From the NCBI GenBank assembly GCA_951230915.1, contig OX579635.1, forward strand, positions 20,336,001 to 20,400,000: a stretch of DNA of 64,000 nt. The letters are read 5' to 3'. The position numbers were made by a program, and so were the translations under genes. Below, piece after piece: positions 12,509-23,741 of the stretch (its first letter is position 1; every line of letters starts with the position of its first letter). Under the pieces are notes generated by a model. The model searched no databases, had not been told where the DNA came from, and saw only the letters and a list, made by a program, of their open reading frames with translations. Source of the stretch: Antitrichia curtipendula (lineage: Eukaryota; Streptophyta; Bryopsida; Hypnales; Leucodontaceae).

Positions 12509-13444
12509 TTAAGCAATTTGGCCCCTCAAGTCCTAAGATCTCTTTTCCATCAAATAACACTTACAATTGCCATTTCTATAGCAAAGAGCAAAAAAAAATT
12601 CAAATTTTCTTTTGTATATCTACCCATAGGATCTTATACTAGATTAGTATAAAAATTTGTGGAAGAAATTCACAAACTTTGACTATGTAAATTGCAAGAT
12701 ATTTGTGTTTAAAGTAAAAAGAAACAAGTTTTTATGCACCTTGTTCAATTACATTTTTTGACTTTGAACCTTCATAATTTATAATTTTTGCCCTACTGAT
12801 TTTTATTTTCTAATTTTATATGATAAATAATTGAGCTGAAAATATAGGAAAAAAAATTTAAAAACACACATCTAATGTTAAATCATTAAAAAATTATTAA
12901 GTAGAAGTAGGTTCAAGATTGAAGGAAAATCTAAGTTTTTAATAGTTTTAAGATGGAAGTGAAGTATACTAATCTTAATGGTAAAACTCTTCAAGCAAGA
13001 GATTTTAACCTTGTGAATTTTTATTTTTTTTAATTTATGAAAATTAAGGTAAAAAATGATTTCTATAAGTTATTTTTTCAAAAAGATGCTCTAATTGCCC
13101 AGAAAACAAAATTGTCCATAACTTTCACATAACAAATTCAAATGGAATGCAACAAAGCTTTTCATGTACATAAAAATATAATCTATACAAAATAAAATTT
13201 TAAAATATTTTAATATAAAGTTTTTTGAAGGATTTTTTCTACCCACAAAATTTAAAAAAAGGGCTTTTTGTGCCATATCTTTTGCTCCCAAGCTCCGATT
13301 GAAATAAAAAACTATATTTTTGGAAAGTTGATGTTTTTTTATCTTTATGAAAAATCCAATAAATTATGACAAATATTGAGACTATAGGAGGCTGTCTAAA
13401 ATCCATTTCGTTCCTCAAGGGAACAATGGAACTTTAGGGATTAA
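12509..13444. repeat. dispersed repeat R1, copy 1
   Basis: This stretch aligns by eye with 54193-55520. Both start at a TTAA. Both then carry CCATTTCTAT followed by AAAGAGCAAAAAAAA, a 'GTAAATTGCAAGATATT'-like block, CCATAACTTTC, a block ending GATTGAAATAAAAA, and a closing TTAGGGATTAA-like or GGGTTAC end. The divergence is high. No open frame is shared between the copies, so it is a non-coding repeat or a very old element. Confidence 0.55.
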
Positions 13445-15265
13445 ATTAATGATTAAAGTTGAAACTTTTGTACTATATTTTTATAGTGGGCGGAAATGTT
13501 CTTACCAAAGGGCATCTAAAAAAACTTTTTTTTATCCTCTACATTTGTACAAAGAGGTTTCCCTTGTAGCTTTAGCTTACACTTTTAAACATAAGAAATG
13601 ATTTGGACCTCATATTTTTGATCAAATTTCATCACCATTAAGTCCTCCAAAATGGAAAACAATTTAAGTTTTTTTTTTTATTTCATTATAGTCGATTTAT
13701 TATAAAGGAAAACCTCAACCTACCCCTTTTCTACCTACAATTTTGTGTTCAAGAATATGTCCCAAAAAATATATACTTTGATGTTTTAATTTGTAAAAAA
13801 TAAAAATAAATTTTTTCAAACAAACTAAAAATTGGACATTTATAAAGACTTTATGGTGATGAGATTTGACCCAAAAAATGAGGTCCAAACCATTTGTAAT
13901 ATTTAAAAGTGCACATGCAAGCTGCAAGGAAGGCCTCTCTATACAAACATGAAGGACATAAAATATTGTTTTTTTAAATGTTCTTTGGTAGGATCATGTC
14001 TACCTACCATAGGAATATAATTCAAAAACTTCAACTAAAATCAAGAATTTAAACCACTCAATAGTATTAAAACCCTTAACCCTGAAAGTGTGACATATTC
14101 ATAAAATTGACTTTGAAATACAAAATGTTTTTTGTTTTGTTTTTAATTTGAAAAATAAGAGTTATAATTACAAACAAGACATCTAGAAAAATAAAATTAT
14201 CATTGGGTTTGTGGTTTAAAAGTTTTAGCGGAGGACAATTGTAGTTTTGAATAATTCTACAAAAACAACACGGTGTTTTTTGCAATGACTCCTCTTCTAA
14301 GAATTAACTAAGATGATTGTAATTGGTGGGGAGAAATTGCAACTAATTCCTTTGTATTTCATAGCAATACATCCTCAAAACATAGAACCATATACTCTTT
14401 TGTGGAACTTTATTTGTAAAGACAAATTATTAAAGGTGGATAAAATACATAAGAAAGAACTAAAGAACAAGTATATATAACAAAAATAACTTGAATTATA
14501 AAATTATGAAATACATGAATGAAAAATTTGTGATTAGAGAGAGAAGTAATGTGACCAAATTTAGTTCAGGATAAATTAAGGGTTAGTTCATTTTGGGTCC
14601 CATGGTCAACTTGAAGGCATGACTAAGTGACCTCAAATTCAAAGGGATGAAGAAATGAATTTTTTTGTAAAGAACATTGAATGGGAGTTTGAGAATTTGT
14701 ATTCATTTCAATTAATGTGGATTTATGGGAATATTTTGCAAATGTTTATAAAAAGCATGTTTGTATTAGTGTACAACTAATTTATGGATATGTATGTAAG
14801 GTAGTTTATATAAATATTGTTGATGGTGTACTGAAAGAATGTCACTTATAATGTAGGGAAGTTGGTTATTTTCTAGTCTTATTTTATTTAGAAGTATATA
14901 GCTTAAAAAATATTTCATAGAGATTTGATTGATATTGGTAAGTTATTGCTTAATGACTAATGGTGAGGATGTTATATGATTTTGGTGACTATTATGGTGA
15001 CTATTATGGTGTAGGTCAAGTTTTTTTTGTCATTCTACATTTGCAAATGTGGTTATAGGCTCTCAACTTCAAATTGAAATTTTGTACTCAAATTAGGAAA
15101 CTTTTCAGAATTTTTAATAGAAGAGAATTTAGATACATAATCTTCATTTTGTTTGAAGTAGACATCCATTTGCAACCAAAAAATCCTTTGCACATATAGT
15201 GTCACTAACTTCAAGAGCAATTTGCAATTGCTAAGAAGACCTTGGATGAGGTGACTTTGAAGAGC
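13445..15265. other. AT-rich stretch, no gene seen
   Basis: Many homopolymer A and T runs. A TTAACCCTGAAAGTG word at 14076 resembles the TTAA-element termini but has no convincing partner. Short open frames are not supported. Confidence 0.4.
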
Positions 15266-16222
15266 TTAACTTATAAATGATTTGGACTATATTTTCACCA
15301 AAACCGTTCCAAAATTGCCATTTCTTGTACAACTACCAAATTTTAGAAAAAAAATCATTTTTAGATGTATGTAACCTTAGGATCTTGTAGTACATTGGTT
15401 TGAAAAGATGTGGAAAAAATTTCAGAAATTTCACTGTGTAGATTGTAAGATATTAGTATTTGAAGTCACAAAAATCCTTTTCTTGGCCCTGCAAAAAACC
15501 AGGCAACTGCACTTTGCAAGGTCACATTTGTATGAAAAAATGTCCAAAATGGTGGTTACTCTTTGGATTCCTTTTTCAAGGCAAGTTGGCTACATGCTTG
15601 AAATTTTTTTAGATCATTTGGAATTGTACAACATGTTGGAAAAAAAATAATAAGTACAAAGAAATGGAAAATGATTCAAAATACGAAATTGTCAATAATT
15701 TATTTATAGAATTGAAAAATGCGAATCCCAATGGTTGTAATTTTGTAGTAAACAATCTCTACCTAATGTTTTTTATTTTTCTCCAAAAGTATATAAAATT
15801 GAGTTAAATAAAGGACTTCAAAGTTTGTCTTAGAGTAGAGATTCCATAACTATCCGCAAACTGCTCCAAACTAAAACTCCTCACAACTTTCATGTCATTT
15901 ATCAAAATCGAATGATTCAAAGTTTTCCACGTATATATCAATCTAGAGAACTATTTTTTTTTTTTTAATTCTTAAAAAAGTGATTTTTAAGGAAATTATT
16001 TTTGTTGCCTAATCTACCGGCCAAGCAATGAAAAATACATATCATACAGTAACTTTTTAATCATGTACTCATAATTTATGAACATTTCTGGGCCATAAAG
16101 CTAATCTTCAAGCATATATTGTGTGAAAATTTCAAAAAAATAAAATAAAATCTCTATTTGTGGTGAGTTGCCTAAAATTGTTATGTTGCCAAAAAACGCA
16201 GTTAAGGCATTTAAGAGTTAAG
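15266..16222. repeat. dispersed repeat R2, copy 1
   Basis: Begins at TTAA (15266-15269) and aligns with 59145-60055. Shared blocks include AGGATCTTGTAGTA, TCACTGTGTAGATTG, AAGATATTAGT, AAGGTCACATTTGTATG, TGTCCAAAATGGT, GGCAAGTTGGCTACATGC and ATGTTGCCAAAAAACGCA. The open frame at 15408-15650 falls inside this repeat and is interrupted in the other copies, so it is not annotated as a gene. A second TTAA lies at 16219-16222. Confidence 0.65.
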
Positions 16223-16875
16223 TACTAATATTAATTCCTGAGAGAGTTGGCATCTATTGGGTGGATTAGGAATGTATTCAAGATATTATTGTGGGAGCAA
16301 GAAACATGTGAAGTACATCCGAGTGGAAAAGCAAATTTTGTCCATTCTTCAACAAAGCGATTAGCATGGTTACTAAAAGCTTTATTGGGTGCATAGATGC
16401 CAATCCCACTTGTCTTTCAAGGAAAATTTACTGAAAACTATTTCTAAGAAGCTTCACCTCGCCAAAAATCAGTTTCAGCCCTTAACTACGCCGTTTGGAC
16501 CTGCAAGATATTTTTGAAGTTTGACTGCACGATCTTAGGCTCCAACCAGGAAGAGGGAAGACTGACTGAACAAACCTCATCAACCCACGCAAGAGTTAAG
16601 GTAGGTACCCCCAAATGTGCCACTGACCTTAAATTGCCATCTTGACTCTGTGTACATCTCCAAAATCAATTATGTACCTATGTGGAAGAAACCATTTTAG
16701 AACCAAATTTTGTTCCTTAATAACTTTTGCTTACGATATCCAAATGCCACTTTCTCTGGTGCGTTGGAACCTCCTTTCACTTGCCAACAAGAATATATGA
16801 AAATTTGGCCAGTCTAATAATAGTAACTAGGTTCAGTAGCAAAAAGTGACGGTTTTGAGTGTACCCACCTTAGCT
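16223..16875. other. unassigned sequence, somewhat GC-richer
   Basis: Non-repetitive on inspection and less AT-rich than its surroundings. I see no gene or clear element boundary here. Confidence 0.35.
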
Positions 16876-18102
16876 GCATTACAAAAAATATGAGGCCTCA
16901 ACAAGGCCGTGAGTGCTGATTTTCGGGACCCGCGGGTGATATTACGGAAAAAAAAATTGAAAAGTGACGTCACGCTGATGTGGCGCTGACGTCAGCGCTG
17001 GCGTGGAACTTCGACCACGTCAGAATTTCAGTTTCTGAATTTTTTTTTTTGAAAAAGAACTCCGTAGTATCACTACGGGGTCCAGGCTTAACCCCTCACC
17101 GCCCAAGGCCTAACCATGTCAAAAAACAACTTTCCTTTTCAAGTGTTATAAGTCTAAATGTGAGTAAGGTATGAAAATCTCGACCGTACAATATTGTAGT
17201 GTGCATGTTGTAGATGTTGTAAATCAAATTTGAGGTCATTTGACCGTATAGATTGAACGATTATAATGTTTTAGTGTTGAAAAAAGATGCTGAAATTGTC
17301 CTCCAAACACAATTCGAGGTGAAATTCGATTTCTAAACCTACTCAAATGAAAAAACTTTGAACTAAAAAGTGATTCAAAACCAAAAGAAAAACACTTTGG
17401 TGGGAAAAAAAATCATTCAATTGACTCATTGCGTTTGCAAAATTGTTTTGAAATGTCAAAAAACAGTGAAAAAAGTAGCAAAAAATCACATCTATTGCTG
17501 AACCTACCTCTACTAAAATGCCTCTCAGTCAATCATGACTTCTTGGATTGGTATGAAATTTTTACTACAAGAACTAGACTAGTATGCGCAACTTTTCCAA
17601 TAAAAATTATTGAAATCGAACCTTTTTTGAAGAAGTTATAAGCCGCCGAAGTTCACTGTACTGCAGAAATGTCTATATTTTGAACTTCGAATTGCTCCCA
17701 AGCATTCGAAACAACTTGGATTGACATGAAAATTTTCCCACATTAAGTAGACTTTATGGGGAACAAAACCCAAATTTTTTTATTGAAAAATAACATTTGA
17801 TGAAAAAGATACAAGCCCCCGAAGTTGCAGCCATCTCAATGCAGTGTGGTGAACTGAAATTGAATCTGCGAACTTCGAATGGCTTCTAAAAATCCAATAC
17901 ATCTTAGATAGATCTGAAATTTTTACCACAAAAACTAGTCTAGTATGCGCAACTTTTCCAATAAGTTTTATTAAATTTGGACACCGGACGCAAAAGTTAC
18001 AGCACTTTGAAGTCGACTGCTAGATTGTGTGAGGCCACTTTTGGGCCCCTTGGGCGGTGAGGGGTTAACGGCCTTCCGGAGGCCTCATATTTTTTGTAAT
18101 GC
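16876..18102. mobile_element. CATTACAAAAAA-family element, copy A, split by a nested insertion
   Basis: The outer ends are perfect inverted repeats of GCATTACAAAAAATATGAGG. The first roughly 210 bp match the copy at 23949 in the blocks GCTGATTTTCGG, ATTAC(A/G)GAAAAA, ACCACGTCA and ATTTCAGTT, and the last roughly 35 bp match its tail, with CGGCC and TTTTTTGTAATG. The middle 973 bp are absent from that copy and are a separate TTAA-flanked element (17092-18064). Without the insertion the outer element would be about 250 bp. No coding capacity. Confidence 0.8.
17092..18064. mobile_element. 973-bp piggyBac-type non-autonomous element nested in copy A
   Basis: Ends are perfect 17-bp inverted repeats, CCCCTCACCGCCCAAGG, flanked exactly by TTAA (17088-17091 and 18065-18068). 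This is the target preference and terminus style of piggyBac elements. The interior holds three diverged tandem units at a spacing of roughly 175-195 bp, starting near 17540, 17716 and 17905. The first and last share ACTAGTATGCGCAACTTTTC-like text. No transposase is present; a trans-acting piggyBac enzyme would have been needed. Confidence 0.85.
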
Positions 18103-18299
18103 TTACGTAACTTAGTCTGTGGCGTGGACTGGTAAGCAGTTTAGGGAGATCGTGGGTGCTGGTGGAAACTTGTGCTCACATGGCCAGCAACTGAAGATTA
18201 AAAAAAACAAATAAGTGACAGATTGGCCTAACTTGTGCATAACTCACACAAGCGGAAGCACAAGGTCAAGATTCCAGTCTGCGAAAAGGAATCCGTCTC

Positions 18300-18899
18300 A
18301 GGGCCTCCTTACATGTATCCAGCATTGGGGGAATTGCACAGCGGGTACTGCAGGGAAAAATAGGTCCAAAAATCGCCCACCTAAGAGCTGAAACTGAATT
18401 TCGGGATGGTGAAACTTCTTGGAATAATTTTCAGTTAATTTTCTTGAAATACAAATGGAATCGACATCTATCCCAAGTCGTTTCATATTTTTTGGAGTTT
18501 TGTGGAATTAGTTATAAAATTTTGAAGTCGAAATGGCATAGGGCTCTAAAATTACCCACCTTCTAAAATGTACATAGTATGTACATTGCTGAAAGCTATG
18601 AAAAAGCAGCATGTACACATAATGTACATTTGAAGATGTGGACGGTTTTAGAGCCTGTGCAGTTTTAGAGCTTGTTATCTTATCACACTTTCATGTGGAT
18701 CCTATGGATGGAGAAGGAAACAATAAAAAAAGAAGTTACATGTATTAGATTCACTAGTCTCCACCAATGAGGTTTTCCACTGGTATACTCCTCCTTTCCT
18801 GCTTGCCCACCTTGGCAAGACAATCGGTGGAACCGTTTTTGTCTGTTTGCTTGAATTAGCTGTAAAATTGCCCATCGGGTGAACATGTAAGGAGGCCCT
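18300..18899. mobile_element. 600-bp TIR element with hAT-like termini
   Basis: The left end AGGGCCTCCTTACATGT is repeated exactly in inverse orientation at the right end. Including the preceding C, the left terminus reads CAGGG, a start common in hAT elements. I could not see an 8-bp target duplication, so the superfamily is a guess. An internal inverted repeat (CTCTAAAA... near 18533 against TTTTAGAG near 18648, with paired ATGTACAT words between) adds secondary structure. No supported ORF. Confidence 0.65.
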
Positions 18900-20262
18900 C
18901 AATTAGTTAGGGTTTGAGATGGAAGAATTGGTGGCTGGGGTGACAAACCACCCCCCCTTACTTGTCCCCAATCTTACTTTTGGAGAAAATCCATAATTTT
19001 TTAATTTTCCACGCACGATACAACTTGCAAATTTTTAATTCATGTATGCAATTAGAGGCCCCAAATTAGCTTTGAGAGGTGTAGAAGATAAAGTGATCAA
19101 ATACAAAAAAGTGTTTTTTTCTTTAACATGTACACATTCAACACAAGTCCAATGAATTAGTGCGCCTTGCACAAATTATACTAATTCATGGTAAATTCCA
19201 ACATTGTTTTAGAATTTTGTATGATTGTGAGATGCACTAATATGCAAGTTCACACTATTTTAGATATTATGACTATGAATAGAACATGGTGGATATTATT
19301 TTCAAAGTATCTCAATTAGCTATGTGATTGTTGTTCAATGTTCATCAACTTTCATGTGTTTTCATTCAACTTTTAGTTATTACCCCCTCCCCCCTAATTA
19401 ATTGCAATGTTTTGAGACCCAAAATTGGTTCAAAATATTCATATCCAACAAGAATATGAACCTTTAGATTTGGTTTTATTAATGAAGCAAATTACCTCAA
19501 AATTAAGGTGTTTAGGACTACTTTTAGTTGGAGGCCTATTGAAAGTTGATCCTATATATTTTGAGTGATATATTGAACAATATTCCATTCACAAGAGATT
19601 CAAGGGTGTTTTGCACTATATTTCAAGTCTTGCTGAATTTTTAAAATCTTAGGGCTACACAATTTGTCCCAAATTCCAAGTCCCAGATCATTCCAAAATA
19701 CCTATATAGTAGTAGTTTTGGGAGTTTTTGGCTCCAAAAAGGTAGGACTTGGAGGCCAAATTGGGTCTAGCCACAATAGAAATCTAATTTAGCCTCCAAG
19801 TCTTGATAATTTTGACTAAAATATTAGAGATCAAGAAGAATGTAGGCCATTAGATAGAAATTTACATCTAAGGGCCTACATCCATTTTTCAATAGAGTGG
19901 TTAATGGAGAGAATTGAACCTCGGTCTCTAAACTCCCATTCCTTTGTTTTTGCTCTCAAGAATGGTTATACTATCCATTTATTACCATTTGATGCATAAT
20001 ACAAGGCAGTTAATTTTTTTGTACACTTGCTTCATCTATTGGACTTTGACAATGTGTATTGTGATTGTTCATTTAATTCAATTTTAGAGGTATTTTTCAT
20101 TGTTTTCATCCATTCTTGCCTTGAAATTGATACTTCGGTGAAGCTACATGCTATGGTGCTTGCAATGGTATTAAATTTTATTAAATCAAACATCACTTAC
20201 AAGAAAAAAATCTTCTATATTCAAGCAATACAAAAAGGACAATTTGTACATTAGGAAATGAC
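18900..20262. other. gene-free stretch
   Basis: A block near 19035-19070 ending in AGAGGCCCCAAATTAG also occurs near 29860-29895, so it belongs to a dispersed repeat. At 19913-19935 a word like GAATTGAACCTCGGTCTC resembles a tRNA B-box on the minus strand, but no tRNA fold is evident. Nothing else is supported. Confidence 0.4.
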
Positions 20263-20582
20263 TGGCATGAATGTTAGTTTTTTGATGCTATAGACCAATG
20301 GTGGCACCAAGTTGGATAAGTATTGAAGTATGTTTCTGCTACAACCGACGTTCCTGAGGATGTGGAAGAAAATTCTACAATGGACAACATTGCAAAACAA
20401 TCCAATGTTCATTCTACTCCAAATTCTTCATCAAAACGTAAGCAAGTTTTTCATCCAAAAGCAATTGATATTTTTGAAAAGATGGTAGAGAATAGCGTAA
20501 ATTTGATGATACATTTTGAGAAAATAAATCAACTAATAGAGAGAATAGACCACCAAATTAAATGGATCATTCAATTGATAAG

Positions 20583-20620
<38 letters not shown>

Positions 20621-20661
20621 TTTTGTTTTTGTTTTTTTTAAAATTTTTTACTCTAAATTAA
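20263..20661 (+). pseudogene. PIF/Harbinger MYB-like ORF1 remnant
   Basis: The plus strand reads a Trp-rich piece (W-H-E-C, then DAIDQWWHQVG) with two stops, followed by an open segment beginning VLKYVSATTDVPEDVEEN and ending in a Lys/Glu/Ile-rich helix-like tail. This resembles the C-terminal part of the MYB/SANT-like protein that accompanies PIF/Harbinger transposases. It lies just beyond the transposase remnant and faces it, the two-gene arrangement of that superfamily. The 3' end runs into an AT microsatellite. Non-functional. The call leans on context as much as on the protein itself. Confidence 0.55.
20586..20617. repeat. (TA)n microsatellite
   Basis: About 16 uninterrupted TA units. 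Confidence 0.95.
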
Positions 20662-20767
20662 AGCTAACTTCAAAACATAAATTAGATTTTTTAGTCAATT
20701 TTGCCTTTTAAAACTCTTTGCCAACAATTCATATAGTTTACATTATTTGCTTCTTGTAATATGTTCT

Positions 20768-22101
20768 TTAGCTTCTCTTCATGTCCATGCTTGGTTTCCC
20801 CTCACTCATTCCACTTTCCATTTTATCATCTTCTTTTTCTTTTTCAATATATTCAACATGTGGAATTCCTTTGTAGATTTCTTCATTTCTTTCAATGATG
20901 TCTCCAATACATAGAATAGACTTGCATTTTGTAAACCTCCAAAAAAACATTTGGCCCTTGTTGCATTTGATTATCGACTTTTCTTGCCATTCCATGTTAA
21001 AGCCATTATTTTCCATAATATACAAATTATGTAAACATATACTTGTTGTAATAATGTTTGGTAAATATTGCAGTGGCACATCAATTCTCTTCCACAAAAT
21101 GTGCCATCTTCCTTTCAAAATATCAAAAGGTCTCTCAACTGCCATTTGAATGCTTTCTTGAATGAAATTCTAGTGAGCCTTTTTTTTGGAACAAGTCTTC
21201 TCTTCTCCCTTGAACGGTGACTAAAACCAAGGCCTCATAGAATAAGCAACATGACCAATAAACTTATAAGGCAAGAATGCCCCCTCATAGTTTTGTTTTC
21301 CTATTTTAGATTTATGAAATAATGCCAATCATGACACCAATCGGTCCATCCAAAATTATAATCCCAAAACATTTGCATTTGGCATCTACAATTTCTTGAA
21401 GGACTCAATAGTTGCTCTTATGGCAATAATATGACATCAGATCAATAGGAAATGCCATGATAGGAATATGACTCATCTATAGCTCACAATATAAAAAGAA
21501 TCCCATATAAAGCTTTGCCATTCCTAGCAATTTGCTCAATTTCAATTAGAGTTAGTTTAGTAAATCTAATGGCCACAAATTTATCTTTAATGGCGTCACA
21601 ACATTCTCTAACAATTATTGAAGTTGAACTCACTCCTATTCCATATAAATTAGCAATCATCGTCAAAAAATTACCAAAATCCAAATGAAAAAGAATTATA
21701 TAGCAACTCTTAGTCTTCAAAGAAATGCTTTTCTTCAATTGTGTGTATCTCTTCTATAAGGCAAGTCCTACAACAATGCACAATTGATCAAAAGTAGATG
21801 TATACATTTTCATTTATTTTCTAAATAGAATCTTTATATATGATCCAAAAGACAATGTCCAAAAATCCACCAAGTTTTGGAAATTGCCAAATTGTCCTTG
21901 GAAAATTAAGTCTTCAACTTTCAATATAAAAAAATGAGGATCATCATTATCATTTCTACATTTTTTTGTTATATTGCAAGTTCTTGCAATGCCAAAATGA
22001 CAACAATAACATGCTTCATTGCCATAAAGAAAGCAAGAGCAACAAGAATAAGTTCTCTTCTTGAATCCATTGCCAACTATGGCAAAAAATGACAATTTCA
22101 A
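20768..22101 (-). pseudogene. PIF/Harbinger transposase (DDE_Tnp_4) remnant
   Basis: On the minus strand the blocks occur in family order. 21738-21484 has the N-terminal 'ANLYGIGVSSTSIIVRECC' helix-turn-helix-like segment. 21480-21150 is decayed but readable, with MSHIPI, SYYCHK, EIVDAKCKC and ILDG. 21145-20768 is an open C-terminal part starting MAVERPFDILKGRWHIL, followed by TTSICLHNLYI. The Glu of AVERP is the third catalytic acidic residue. The first Asp is lost to a stop next to MSHIPI. The frame 22101-21814 may be decayed N-terminal sequence. The family cuts and pastes with 3-bp target duplications; the element ends were not found. Confidence 0.85.
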
Positions 22102-22919
22102 AAACTGAAGTGAATAAAGTCCTTGGTTAAGGTGTGTGATTTGGCAATGGGTACATGACTTGGGATTTAAATTTGGAATTTTCGTTGGCCTTCACTCTAT
22201 GAGGGCCAAAGTCCCACGTGTTATATTTTTTATTAATCTTCTACAACCAAAGAAAGTTGGACTTTGGTTTAGAACCAAGAATTCAAGACTTGGGACTTGG
22301 GACATAGTGATGCCTTTTAGATCATGTTTCCATTAAGGAGCCAAAGCTCCAAAATTAGATCTAGTGATCTATCATCTTCTTTCTACTACCGGGAGAATTC
22401 TAGCCAAACCTCCAACCTCCAACCCTTGTTTTTATTGTCTATAGAGATGGAAAGCTTGGACGCATGGTTGGAGGGCATAAATTCCAGAAAAGACAAGGAT
22501 GAATTGCATTCCTCCATCAACTCTATTATTGCTTGAAAATGACACCATCATCTTTAACCCAAATACTACCATGTGAACTCTTTTTCTTCTCTCTAGAAAG
22601 TCAAATCCATTTGTCGAGAATATTTGATCAAGTTCTATGCATGGCAATGGAAACTACATGGAACACTTTTAGTGTCTACATTCCTTCTAGCCCTCCTCGA
22701 GTTTCTGACCCTTCAGGCTTCCAATGAAAACAGACCCTTTAGGGTTAGTTTCCATTCTTGGATAGGAAGGCCACAACTGAAGGGGGGGCCATCAAAATTC
22801 TAGCTTGACTTGTAGCCCTCATGTCGTTTCCATTGGAACTGTAGCCCAGAATGCAGTTTCCTAGAAATCAGCAAAGCTCTCTACATTTTTCCTAAAATCG
22901 ATACATGAGCATTACCATA
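22102..22919. other. unassigned stretch left of the Copia insertion
   Basis: This is the pre-insertion flank that continues at 29375. Several words such as GGGACTTGG and GGCCAAAGTCCC recur here in both orientations. Open frames at 22324-22727 are short and mutually overlapping. No gene is supported. Confidence 0.4.
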
Positions 22920-22924
22920 CTTGG
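22920..22924. repeat. target-site duplication, left copy
   Basis: CTTGG directly before the 5' LTR, repeated directly after the 3' LTR at 29370-29374. Confidence 0.95.
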
Positions 22925-23149
22925 TGTTAAGAACCGTAGTGTGAATGCTCACCATAATATGGTGAGTGACACGTGTCATGAGGATAAGGTGAATTTCTCG
23001 TTACCAATAGGAGAAGACAACTATTCATTGTCTCTTTCCTTTCTTCATTGTATATACTTTAAACTCCCTAATGAAGTTTAGTATTCTTTGAGTATATTTT
23101 GAGTGTTCTTATTTGCTTTGCGATTTTGTTTCGTATTTTATTCTCAACA
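22925..23149 (+). repeat. 5' LTR
   Basis: 225 bp, TG...CA bounded. A TATATA box-like word lies at about 23051 within TTGTATATACTTT, a plausible promoter for the element. A short palindrome, CACCATAATATGGTG, is near 22951. Confidence 0.95.
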
Positions 23150-23166
23150 CATTATCAGCACGTGCT
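23150..23166 (+). promoter_or_regulatory. candidate primer-binding site
   Basis: Immediately after the 5' LTR comes CATTATCAGCACGTGC. The position is right for a tRNA primer site and the TATCAG core recalls the initiator-Met type, but it is not a full match to the common TGGTATCAGAGC form. Which tRNA is used cannot be told from here. Confidence 0.5.
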
Positions 23167-23741
23167 TATGCTTTGAATTTTTGTTTAGTCCCTCCCCTTG
23201 TTTTCTTTCTAAGTTTTCAATTCCAATTTGGATTTTATTTTTGAAGGAGAGGCTTTACAACCTCCCCATCTCTTTTCTTCTCCCTGTGCACTCTCCAGCT
23301 TCTTCCCTCCCCCCTCCTCTTGCACCCCCCCCATTTGTACTCTCCTCCCATCTGTGCATATCCTTCTCCCAACCTGCACAGCACTCCCTGTCCACTTTGC
23401 CTCTCCGTCCTTCTCCACAAGCTCCTTCCCCTTGCAAACCCCCTCTCCCTCTCTCTCACCTTCTTTATTTTTTATTTTTATTTTATTTTTTATTTTTATT
23501 TAAAAAACAAAATAAAATAAAATAAATCTTTATCTGATTTTTTTCTTTTCTTTTTCATTATCTGATTTTATCTTTATCTTTATCACCAACTTTTCTTCTT
23601 TCTTTATCTTTTTTATATCATCTTTATCTGTACAATTTTTTTTCTCTCTTTTTATAATATCTTTATCTTTATCTTCAGTTTTTCTTTTATCTTTATTTCT
23701 CACTCCAAACCCTAATTTTCTTTTCAAGCCCTAATTTCTCC
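23167..23741 (+). other. Copia 5' untranslated region, pyrimidine-rich and simple repeats
   Basis: 23250-23460 is strongly C/T-rich on the plus strand. 23460-23525 is (TTTTA)n-like. 23525-23700 repeats ATCTTT and TTTATC words. The open frames that appear here in several registers are produced by the low complexity and are not genes. Confidence 0.7.

Noticed and set aside
15408..15650. 80-codon plus-strand frame
   Set aside because: Lies in repeat R2; the homologous segments at 59290 and 61950 are not open in the same frame.
19910..19940. tRNA B-box-like word, possible SINE
   Set aside because: No A-box at the right spacing and no cloverleaf; the same holds for 55938-55975 and 61405-61440.
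23103..23525. Open frames of up to 140 codons in several registers on both strands
   Set aside because: They lie in the pyrimidine-rich leader of the Copia element and arise from low complexity.
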